7,142 bases of DNA from Akkermansiaceae bacterium (lineage in GTDB: Bacteria > Verrucomicrobiota > Verrucomicrobiia > Verrucomicrobiales > Akkermansiaceae), in NCBI GenBank assembly GCA_029288115.1, contig JARFPV010000548.1, positions 1 to 7,142 on the forward strand, read 5' to 3'. Position numbers and translations under genes: made by a program. The notes beneath the pieces were generated by a model. It made no database searches. It saw only the letters and a program-made list of their open reading frames with translations, and had not been told where the DNA came from. Of this stretch, positions 1 to 6,332 are shown piece by piece. The stretch's first letter is position 1. Each line of letters starts with the position of its first letter.

Positions 1-1141
1 GCACCAAGCAGAGGATCGATAAAAACCAGCTCCCCCTGAACCTCGTCTTCCAAAACAACGGCTACTACACAGCAGGCTGCGGCAAGATTTCCACTACCCC
101 GAACCACGCGGGTGGGACGTTTACAAAAACAATCTCCCACCCGCAAAAGTCCCCGTCACCAAAGACCAGTTAGGCAAGGAGATCGGCCTGAGTTATGGCA
201 TTGTAGAAACCGACAACGATAGCGACACATCCGATGGCAAACTCACCGACTGGGCGATCGAACAATTAAAAGCCGAACACAAGAAACCCTTCTTCATCGC
301 ACTCGGCCTGCGCAAACCCCACCTGCCGTGGCAGGCACCACGGAAGTATTTTGACCGCGTGAAGCTCGAGGACATCAAACTCCCAAAGACCCAGGAAAAT
401 GACCTGAACGACATCCCCCATGCCGGCAAGGCATTCGCAAAATCAATCGTCGGTTTCAATCCCATCAATGACCACCAAACCATCACCGCCGATGACGGCG
501 CATGGCAGCAATTGGTCAGGGCATACCTCGCCACATGCTCGTTTGCCGACGCCAACGTCGGACGCATCCTAACTGCCCTCGAGAAAAGCCCCCACGCTAA
601 CAACACCATCATCATACTCTGGGGCGACCACGGATGGCACCTGGGAGAAAAAGAACACTGGCGCAAGATGTCACTCTGGGAACGAGGCACCAAAACTCCC
701 TTCATCATCAAAATGCCGAACACAAATGGCAACACTCAAAACATCGAAGCCCCCGTCAGCCTACAAGATATCTTCCCCACTCTGGTCGACCTCTGCAAAC
801 TTAAGGTGACTCAACAACTCGACGGCAACAGCCTGAAACCCCTGCTAACCAATCCCGATACCAAGTGGGACAAACCCGTCATCATCTCCCACGGCCCAGG
901 AAATTTCGCCGTACGACAAGATCACTGGCGACTCATCCGCTACGCCGACGGCAGCGAGGAACTCTACGACCTCTCCAAGGACGCACACGAATTCACCAAC
1001 CTGGCCAACCAAGCCGATCACAAAAAAACCCTCAGCGAGCTACGCTCCCACCTCCCCAAAACCTGGCCATACATCATGGGCCCACGGTTTAAAAAATTCT
1101 CCGACTCTTTCTCGCCACCACCCAAGCAGCAGAAAAAATAA
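1..1141 (+). CDS. Sulfatase A: iduronate-2-sulfatase-like family S1 sulfatase, 5'-partial, with an apparent frameshift near 87-92
   Basis: Hydrolyses sulfate esters, probably on a polysaccharide; probably exported like its neighbours, though the N-terminus is outside the window. The coding sequence enters in the frame of position 3 and is open there to a stop at 174. Its residues 'NNGYYTAGCGK' are typical of IDS-like sulfatases just before the GK-x-FH motif. The same protein continues in the frame of position 2 from about 92 ('HYPEPRGWDVY') to the stop at 1139-1141. Visible active-site residues by IDS homology are Lys at 84-86, His at 92-94, His of 'RKPH' at 320-322, Asp-His of 'WGDHGWHLGEKE' at 626-631 and Lys at 665-667. 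The C-terminal 'DGSEELYDL' segment is standard for the family. The metal-binding DD pair and the formylglycine Cys are missing because they lie upstream. Apart from the one-base break the protein looks intact, so this is either a recent pseudogene or a sequence error. Family assignment is firm; substrate is unknown. Confidence 0.9.
84..94 (+). other. Apparent -1 frameshift inside the GK-x-FH active-site motif of sulfatase A
   Basis: The bases read GGC AAG ATT TCC ACT, giving GKIST and a stop at 174. Adding one T to the TTT run gives GGC AAG ATT TTC CAC TAC, which is GKIFHY, the conserved motif, and joins the two frames into one normal sulfatase. The frame of position 2 has a stop at 20-22, so it cannot be read from further upstream. 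The paralogues downstream have GKIYH and GKLFH at the same place, which pins the break to this short stretch. A missing base in a homopolymer could be a sequencing or assembly error or a real inactivating mutation; the sequence alone cannot decide. Confidence 0.85.
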
Positions 1142-1151
1142 AGTTCACCCA

Positions 1152-2570
1152 ATGACCCAGACACATAAGCTCGCCGTTTTCTCAGCGCTTTACGCGCTTC
1201 TGCTCTCCATGGCCACAGGAGCAGAACCCCCAGCCATCAAAAATGTCCTGCTCATCGTTTCCGATGACCTCAAGGCAAGCTCGCTAGGCTGCTACGGCAA
1301 CACCATCTGCAAAACCCCCAACCTCGATAAACTCGCAAGCCGAGGCATCGTATTCAATAACGCTTACTGCCAGGGAACATGGTGCGCACCGTCACGCGTG
1401 TCGTTCATGTACAGCCGCTATACCGACAAATTAGGCACCAACATGGCAGAACACTTCAAAAACAACGGCTCATACAGCGCTCGGGTCGGGAAAATCTATC
1501 ACATGCGCGTGCCCGGCGACATCATCGATGGCACCGACGGCAATGATGTCCCAAGCTCATGGACGGAACGATTCAACTCCAAAGGCCAAGAGGCACACAC
1601 CCCAGGCAACTACGCCTGCCTCAACCTCAATATTTTCACCGATAAACTCGAAGACCGCGAGTCCACCCGCATGCCTAACAGAATGTTTGTTTCCGTCGAA
1701 TACGAAGGCAACGGCTCCGATCAACCGGACTACAAAACCGCCACCAAAACCATCGAGCTGCTCCGCAAACATAAGGACAAACCCTTCTTCATCGCAGCCG
1801 GACTGGTTCGCCCCCACTACCCGAACGTAGCACCGAAACAATACTTCAACCAATACCCGTGGCAAAATATGCCGCTACCCAAAGTCATCGACAACGACCT
1901 GGATGACATTCCCAGACCAGGTCGTGCTGGCTCCACAAGCGCCAACAACCAGATCGGCAAATACCCCGACAACCAAAAACGCATGTGGGCCGCCTACTAC
2001 GCCACGGTCACCTTCATGGACGATCAGGTCGGACGCATCATCGACGAGCTCGACAAACTCGGCCTGCGCGACAGCACTGCGGTCGTTTTCCTTAGCGACC
2101 ATGGCTACCACCTTGGCGAACACACCTTCTGGCAAAAATCCAACCTGCATGAAGAAGTCACGCGGGTGCCGCTGATCGTTTCTGCTCCGGGAATCAAACC
2201 GGGAAAGACAAATGCCATCACCGAACTAGTCGATATCTACCCGAGCCTGGCAGAACTCGCTGGCCTGACCACCCCGAAGGAAGTTCAGGGGAAAAGCTTT
2301 GTCCCTGCGATGAAAAACCCTGCGGCATCATCTGGGAAAGGAGCACTCTCATTTCACAATGGCATTTCACTGCGTGGAGAAGATTTTGCCTACATGCGCT
2401 ACCGCGACGGTAGTGAAGAGTTCTACGACATGGTGAATGACCCACTACAATTCACCAACCTCGCATCCAAGGCTGATCACCAGAAAAAGGTAGCTGAAGT
2501 CCGTAAGCAGTTCGACGCCCGACTCAAGAAAGAAGGCCTCAAGATGCAGCCCAAAAAGAGAAGAAAGTAA
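1152..2570 (+). CDS. Sulfatase B: secreted IDS-like family S1 sulfatase with a shortened active-site segment
   Basis: A 472-residue sulfate-ester hydrolase, complete from ATG to TAA. Residues 1-24 form a Sec signal peptide with a likely cut after ATGA, so it acts in the periplasm or outside. Conserved sites: metal-binding Asp38-Asp39 in 'IVSDDLK', the formylglycine signature C78-A-P-S-R82, K114 and H117 in GKIYH, H222 in 'VRPHYP', D316-H317 in 'LSDHGYHLGEH', and K329. The family's C-terminal segment is present ('YRDGSEEFYD'). Only 36 residues separate C78 from K114, against 53 in sulfatase C, so the usual loop after the CxPSR helix is much shorter. This suggests a different S1 subfamily from its neighbours. 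It starts 10 bp after sulfatase A stops, which points to co-transcription. No Shine-Dalgarno precedes the ATG. It ends in a basic tail, QPKKRRK. Activation needs a formylglycine-generating enzyme encoded elsewhere. The natural substrate cannot be read from sequence. Confidence 0.93.
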   Translation: MTQTHKLAVFSALYALLLSMATGAEPPAIKNVLLIVSDDLKASSLGCYGNTICKTPNLDKLASRGIVFNNAYCQGTWCAPSRVSFMYSRYTDKLGTNMAEHFKNNGSYSARVGKIYHMRVPGDIIDGTDGNDVPSSWTERFNSKGQEAHTPGNYACLNLNIFTDKLEDRESTRMPNRMFVSVEYEGNGSDQPDYKTATKTIELLRKHKDKPFFIAAGLVRPHYPNVAPKQYFNQYPWQNMPLPKVIDNDLDDIPRPGRAGSTSANNQIGKYPDNQKRMWAAYYATVTFMDDQVGRIIDELDKLGLRDSTAVVFLSDHGYHLGEHTFWQKSNLHEEVTRVPLIVSAPGIKPGKTNAITELVDIYPSLAELAGLTTPKEVQGKSFVPAMKNPAASSGKGALSFHNGISLRGEDFAYMRYRDGSEEFYDMVNDPLQFTNLASKADHQKKVAEVRKQFDARLKKEGLKMQPKKRRK

Positions 2571-2614
2571 ATCGACTCGTTGTATACTTGCAGGTAATTA
2601 CCAATATCCGTCCT

Positions 2615-4063
2615 ATGAATATAAAAAACACACTCACACTTGCCTCTGTCGTTTCCGTTCTTTTCTCGGCGACTGCAATAGCCGCCAAAGAGACCCCAAA
2701 ACAAAAACCGAACATCCTCCTCATCGCCATCGATGACCTGAACGACTGGATCGGATGCCTCGGCGGTCACCCGCAGGCGAAAACACCCAATATGGACCGC
2801 CTCGCCGCCCAGGGCGTGCTCTTCGCCAACGCCCACTGCCAATCACCCGTCTGCAACCCGTCACGCGCCAGCATGATGACCTCACTCTACCCGGAAACCT
2901 CCGGCATCTACTTCCTCAATCCAGATCTCTCCGCCTCACCCGTCGCCGTCAAAAACACCCTGCTCCCAAAACGCTTCCAACAGGAAGGCTACCACGTCTC
3001 CGCAGCCGGCAAGCTCTTCCACGGCGGCCAAAACAACAAATACTTCCCCAACTACGCGGGTGGTTACGGCGGCTTCGGGCCGAAGCCAAAAAAGAAAATC
3101 TCACCCTTCCCCGGCCACCCGCTCTGGGACTGGGGCGTCTTCCCTGAAACAGATGAACAAATGCCCGACCACAAAATCGCCGCATGGGGAGTCCAGGAAT
3201 TGCAAAAGAAACACGACAAACCATTCCTCATCGCCACCGGATTCTACCGACCCCACGTCCCCCAGTTCGCCCCACAAAAATGGTTCGATATGTACCCAAT
3301 CGATAAGGTTCAGCTGCCCAAGGTGATGAAGGATGACCTCGGCGACCTCTCCCAATACGGCATCAACCTGACCCGAATGAATCACGTCGCACCCACCCAC
3401 GAATGGGTCACGAAAAATGACGAGTGGAAACCTCTCGTCCAGTCCTACCTCGCCTGCGTCAGCTTCGTCGACCACCAGGTCGGCAAAGTCCTCGATGCCC
3501 TCGAAGCCAGCCCTTACAAGGACAACACCTACATCATCCTCTACACCGACCACGGGTTCCACCTCGGCGAAAAAGAACGCTGGGCAAAACGCAGCCTCTG
3601 GGAAGACAGCACCCGCGTGCCCATGATCGTCGTCGGACCCGGACTCGCCAAAGGCAAGGTCTGCACCAAACCGGTCGAACTGCTCGATATTTACCCGACG
3701 TTGTTAGAAATCACAGGTGCCAAAGCCGACTCTAAACTCGAGGGCAACTCGATGCTGCCTCTCCTCAAAGATCCCTCCGTCGCATGGCCACACCTGGCAC
3801 GCACAAGCTTCGGCCCAAAAAACGTCGCCATCCGCTCCGAACGCTACCGCTACATCCACTATTCCGACGGCACCGAGGAGTTCTACGATCACTCGTCCGA
3901 CCCCCACGAGTGGAATAACCTGATCAAAAAGAAATCATTGGCAAAAGAGATCCAAAAACACCGCGCCGCCATGCCCACCAAATACCACGCCGTGCTCGGC
4001 AAACGCTCCACAGGCCACAAAGCCTACGAAGCCAGCGAAGCCGCCGCTAAATCACCCAAGTAA
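2615..4063 (+). CDS. Sulfatase C: secreted iduronate-2-sulfatase-like family S1 sulfatase
   Basis: A 482-residue sulfate-ester hydrolase. I chose ATG at 2615 because it gives a clean Sec signal peptide (basic MNIKN start, hydrophobic stretch, cut near ATAIAA at residues 19-24). The in-frame TTG at 2588 would add nine residues that spoil the N-region. In this numbering the active site is complete: D40-D41 in 'IAIDDLNDW', formylglycine signature C80-N-P-S-R84, K133 and H136 in GKLFH, H214 in 'YRPHVP', D312-H313 in 'YTDHGFHLGEKE', and K325. 'STRVPMIV' and 'YSDGTEEFYD' complete the family pattern. Spacing between C80 and K133 matches human IDS, so the fold should be standard. It follows sulfatase B by 44 bp and precedes the glycoside hydrolase by 36 bp, consistent with one operon. 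It resembles sulfatase A around 'LGEKE' and 'SLWE'. No Shine-Dalgarno is visible. The tail (ASEAAAKSPK) is Ala/Lys-rich. Exact substrate is unknown. Confidence 0.93.
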   Translation: MNIKNTLTLASVVSVLFSATAIAAKETPKQKPNILLIAIDDLNDWIGCLGGHPQAKTPNMDRLAAQGVLFANAHCQSPVCNPSRASMMTSLYPETSGIYFLNPDLSASPVAVKNTLLPKRFQQEGYHVSAAGKLFHGGQNNKYFPNYAGGYGGFGPKPKKKISPFPGHPLWDWGVFPETDEQMPDHKIAAWGVQELQKKHDKPFLIATGFYRPHVPQFAPQKWFDMYPIDKVQLPKVMKDDLGDLSQYGINLTRMNHVAPTHEWVTKNDEWKPLVQSYLACVSFVDHQVGKVLDALEASPYKDNTYIILYTDHGFHLGEKERWAKRSLWEDSTRVPMIVVGPGLAKGKVCTKPVELLDIYPTLLEITGAKADSKLEGNSMLPLLKDPSVAWPHLARTSFGPKNVAIRSERYRYIHYSDGTEEFYDHSSDPHEWNNLIKKKSLAKEIQKHRAAMPTKYHAVLGKRSTGHKAYEASEAAAKSPK

Positions 4064-4099
4064 GCATCCATTCCTGTCTAAAAACCCCCTCCTTCTCTC

Positions 4100-6151
4100 A
4101 TGAAACTCGCCACTCGAGCCATCACCCTTTCACTCCTTCTCCTGCAGTCGGCGCTCGCCGAACGCGTCGAGCACAACAGCTGTTACGCAGAATGGAATGA
4201 CGGGGAAATCACCATTGGCAACAGCCTGATCGAAAGGAAATGGACGATCGACAAAGGTTTGCTCAAAGCCGCATCCATCAAGGATAAGAATACCAACACC
4301 GAATGGCTCCGCCAGCCAGGACGCCAACCCGCACCCCACCCCGGCGGCGACCTCGCTAGCGAAGATCGTGCGCTGACATTCGCATCACTCAAAGGGAAAC
4401 AAAATCCCGTCGAGCAAGATTCACTCGTGGTCAACCTCACCGCCAAAGGAAAACAAAACACACTCAGCTACCAGTTCCAAATCTTCCCCAGCTCCGCCAG
4501 CGTCACACTCAGATTCACTCCCGACGCCGATGTCAAAGCCACCGACAAAGCAACAGCCGAGAAAAATGAAAAACAACCCGACGGCATCGAAGGCCCAGCC
4601 AAACCGAAACCTCGACGCGGCCAGCCGATCGAAGCCCTCGAGGACCTCATGCTCGCACCCCTGCACCTGCGCTACACCCAAGTGGAACTCAAGGACCAAA
4701 CCGACCACCACGACGAGCTCGTCTTCGAGAAAACCTGGCTGCCACTGCACGATAATTTTGAGGCCGCATGCAATGTCTTCTACACCGAGGACGCCCTGAC
4801 CCAACAAGGACTGATCTTCGTCAAACTCGGCCCACTGCCCCACGCACGCCCGATCAAATCGGCCTGGGACGCGAAAGTCGCCGGTGGCGGTCGACGACTC
4901 ATGTTCGCAGGACAGGGATACCCATGGGCCATTATCACCTACTCCGGTGGCCGACCCGGCCGTATCGCCGCCATGCAGGATTACCAACGCTGCATCCGCG
5001 AATATCAATCCGATCGCGACGGCATGTTCCTCAGCAACACCTGGGGCGACCGCTCACGCGATTCACGGGTGAACGAAAAATTCCTCCTCAAGGAAGTCGA
5101 TGCCGGTGCCCGACTCGGCGTCGATGTCGTCCAGGTCGACGACGGCTGGCAAAAAGGAAAAACCGGCAACTCCGCCTTCGGTAAAGGTGCCTGGGGGAAC
5201 TTCCGCTCCGCCAACCCAGAGTTCTGGAAACCCCACCCGGAACGCTTCCCTAACGGCCTAAAACCACTCGTCGATGCCGCCCGTAAGAAAAACATGAAGT
5301 TCGGACTCTGGTTCGGCCCGGACGCCGAAGAGGACATGAAGAACTGGGAGCTCGATGCCAAGGTCCTGCTCGGATCGTTCGAAAAAGAAGGCGTCGAGTA
5401 CGTCAAAATCGATGCCGTGGAAATGAAAAGCCCAACCGCAGAAGCCAACCTGAACCGCTTCTACAACACCGTGCTCAAGGAGACCAACGGCCGCGTCGTC
5501 TTCGATGCCGACGCCACAGCAGGCATCCGCCCCGGTTACTTCGGCACCATCCACGTTGGCCCGATCTTCCTGGAGAACCGCTACACCGATTGGAAAAAAT
5601 ACTGGCCACACCACACCCTGCGCAACCTCTGGACGCTCACCTCCCACGTCGACCCCGTCCGCCTGCGCATGGAGTTCCTCAACCAGACCCGCCACGCCGA
5701 TAAGTATGGCGACGACCCACTCGCCCCTGCCCAGTATCCACCCGACACCCTCTTCGCCAGCATCATGTTCTCCAGCCCGCTCGGATGGTTCGAGACCTCC
5801 AATCTGCCGGAAAACTACTTCAAAACCATCCCACCACTCGTCAAAGCCTGGAAAAAAGAACGCGCCGCAATCTTCTCCGGCCACATCATCCCGATCGGCC
5901 AAGCCCCCGACGGCTACGCCTGGACCGGATTCTCCTCCACCAGCAAAGACCGCCAAAGCGCCCGACTCGTCATCTTCCGCGAACTCAACAGCAGCCCAAC
6001 GTGGTCAACTGAGATCCCGCTGCTCAAAAACAAAGACGCCAAGGTCACCGTCCTCGGCGGCAAGGGAACCGCCAGCATCCAAGACGGCAAACTCAAGGTG
6101 GAAATCCCCGACACCCTGCAGTATCTCTTCCTCCGCGTCGCGTCTGAATAA
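4100..6151 (+). CDS. Secreted GH36/melibiase-like glycoside hydrolase (putative alpha-galactosidase)
   Basis: A 683-residue secreted enzyme likely to release alpha-linked galactose or a related sugar from a glycan. Residues 1-20 are a Sec signal peptide, with a cut after SALA. Residues 30-290 look like the N-terminal beta-sandwich of clan GH-D enzymes, with a charged Lys/Pro-rich insertion at about 145-178. The catalytic barrel spans roughly 305-600. It shows 'FLSNTWGDRSRD' (310-321), VDDGW (346-350), 'KFGLWFGPDAEEDM' (400-413) and YVKID (434-438). Asp438 is the likely nucleophile, equivalent to Asp in the GH36 KWD motif. 'FDADATAGIRPGYFG' (468-482) sits where GH36 has its acid/base loop but lacks the usual Asp after the Arg. 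'FLENRYTDW' follows (490-498). The C-terminal beta domain covers about 600-683. It lies 36 bp after sulfatase C, which suggests desulfation and glycosidic cleavage of the same glycan. Clan membership is fairly sure, specificity is not; another clan GH-D-like activity is possible. Confidence 0.8.
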   Translation: MKLATRAITLSLLLLQSALAERVEHNSCYAEWNDGEITIGNSLIERKWTIDKGLLKAASIKDKNTNTEWLRQPGRQPAPHPGGDLASEDRALTFASLKGKQNPVEQDSLVVNLTAKGKQNTLSYQFQIFPSSASVTLRFTPDADVKATDKATAEKNEKQPDGIEGPAKPKPRRGQPIEALEDLMLAPLHLRYTQVELKDQTDHHDELVFEKTWLPLHDNFEAACNVFYTEDALTQQGLIFVKLGPLPHARPIKSAWDAKVAGGGRRLMFAGQGYPWAIITYSGGRPGRIAAMQDYQRCIREYQSDRDGMFLSNTWGDRSRDSRVNEKFLLKEVDAGARLGVDVVQVDDGWQKGKTGNSAFGKGAWGNFRSANPEFWKPHPERFPNGLKPLVDAARKKNMKFGLWFGPDAEEDMKNWELDAKVLLGSFEKEGVEYVKIDAVEMKSPTAEANLNRFYNTVLKETNGRVVFDADATAGIRPGYFGTIHVGPIFLENRYTDWKKYWPHHTLRNLWTLTSHVDPVRLRMEFLNQTRHADKYGDDPLAPAQYPPDTLFASIMFSSPLGWFETSNLPENYFKTIPPLVKAWKKERAAIFSGHIIPIGQAPDGYAWTGFSSTSKDRQSARLVIFRELNSSPTWSTEIPLLKNKDAKVTVLGGKGTASIQDGKLKVEIPDTLQYLFLRVASE

Positions 6152-6176
6152 CGAGCTAGATTTTTGCTAAAGGTAG

Positions 6177-6195
6177 GACAAGTTTGCAACTTGTC
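6177..6195 (+). repeat. Left hairpin unit of the nested palindrome
   Basis: This 19-bp dyad has 8-bp perfect arms, GACAAGTT and AACTTGTC, around a TGC centre. It is preceded by GTAG at 6173-6176, and the whole 23 bases recur inverted at 6247-6269. Confidence 0.8.
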
Positions 6196-6246
6196 AGCAG
6201 GATGTGTGGTTCGTCTAGGCTAGGGTTGATTGCTCCATGGGTTGCC

Positions 6247-6265
6247 GACAAGTTGCAAACTTGTC
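6247..6265 (-). repeat. Right hairpin unit of the nested palindrome
   Basis: This is the inverted copy of the left unit, with arms GACAAGTT and AACTTGTC around GCA. It is followed by CTAC at 6266-6269, the complement of the GTAG that leads the left unit. Confidence 0.8.
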
Positions 6266-6332
6266 CTACTTTCACTCTGGTCCACCCCACATTCACCTTG
6301 CTCTTCCCCCTCAATCCCGTAGCGTTTCATCC

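Larger units (their letters stand above)
6173..6269. repeat. 97-bp nested palindrome (REP doublet / REPIN-like element)
   Basis: Bases 6173-6195 and 6247-6269 are perfect 23-bp inverted copies of each other, separated by 51 bp. Pairing resumes after one mismatch for three more bases (GCA with TGC). Each arm holds its own dyad: GACAAGTT-TGC-AACTTGTC at 6177-6195 and the mirror form at 6247-6265, with 8-bp arms and a 3-base centre. The element begins 21 bp after the hydrolase stop codon. An imperfect palindrome duplicated in inverted orientation around a short spacer is the layout of REP doublets (REPINs), which RAYT transposases move in other bacteria. No transposase is in the window. It could also be a small MITE or a transcript-end hairpin. 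The inverted-repeat structure is certain; the family name is inferred. Confidence 0.85.
6152..6332. other. Intergenic region with a palindromic repeat
   Basis: This is the only gap longer than 50 bp in the window. Its left half holds the nested inverted repeat described separately. The right part, 6270-6332, is C/T-rich and shows no convincing promoter boxes, although the gene at 6333 probably needs its own promoter because the repeat separates it from the sulfatase operon. No tRNA, riboswitch or small ORF was recognised. Confidence 0.6.

Noticed and set aside
84..94. Programmed ribosomal frameshifting in sulfatase A
   Set aside because: There is no slippery heptamer, no internal Shine-Dalgarno and no obvious stimulatory hairpin, and sulfatases are not known to use it. 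Mutation or sequence error is simpler.
193..735. 180-codon reverse-strand open frame
   Set aside because: It lies antisense to sulfatase A and its translation has no recognisable domain. It is a by-product of the C-rich third positions.
359..1141. Sulfatase A starting at GTG 359
   Set aside because: The frame codes for conserved sulfatase sequence back to about 92, including the KPH motif at 314-322, so 359 is internal. It only looks like a start because of the upstream frameshift.
2588..2614. TTG 2588 as the start of sulfatase C
   Set aside because: It adds nine residues before a well-formed signal peptide; ATG 2615 gives the expected short basic N-region.
2571..2614. Promoter between sulfatases B and C (TTGTAT near 2580)
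   Set aside because: The possible -10 (AATATC) is a poor match and the spacing leaves it almost at the start codon; short gaps favour read-through.
4421..5008. 195-codon reverse-strand open frame within the hydrolase gene
   Set aside because: Antisense shadow with low-complexity Gly/Val/Phe composition and no family motif.
5258..5956. 232-codon reverse-strand open frame within the hydrolase gene
   Set aside because: Antisense shadow; the + strand frame carries conserved catalytic motifs across the same bases.
6173..6275. Palindrome as an ordinary intrinsic terminator
   Set aside because: There is no U-tract after the stem on either strand, and the 51-base loop is too long. It might still affect 3' ends, but not as a classical terminator.
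6270..6332. Promoter for the DUF3500-type gene
   Set aside because: A promoter is expected here, but no -35/-10 pair rises above background in this C/T-rich stretch.
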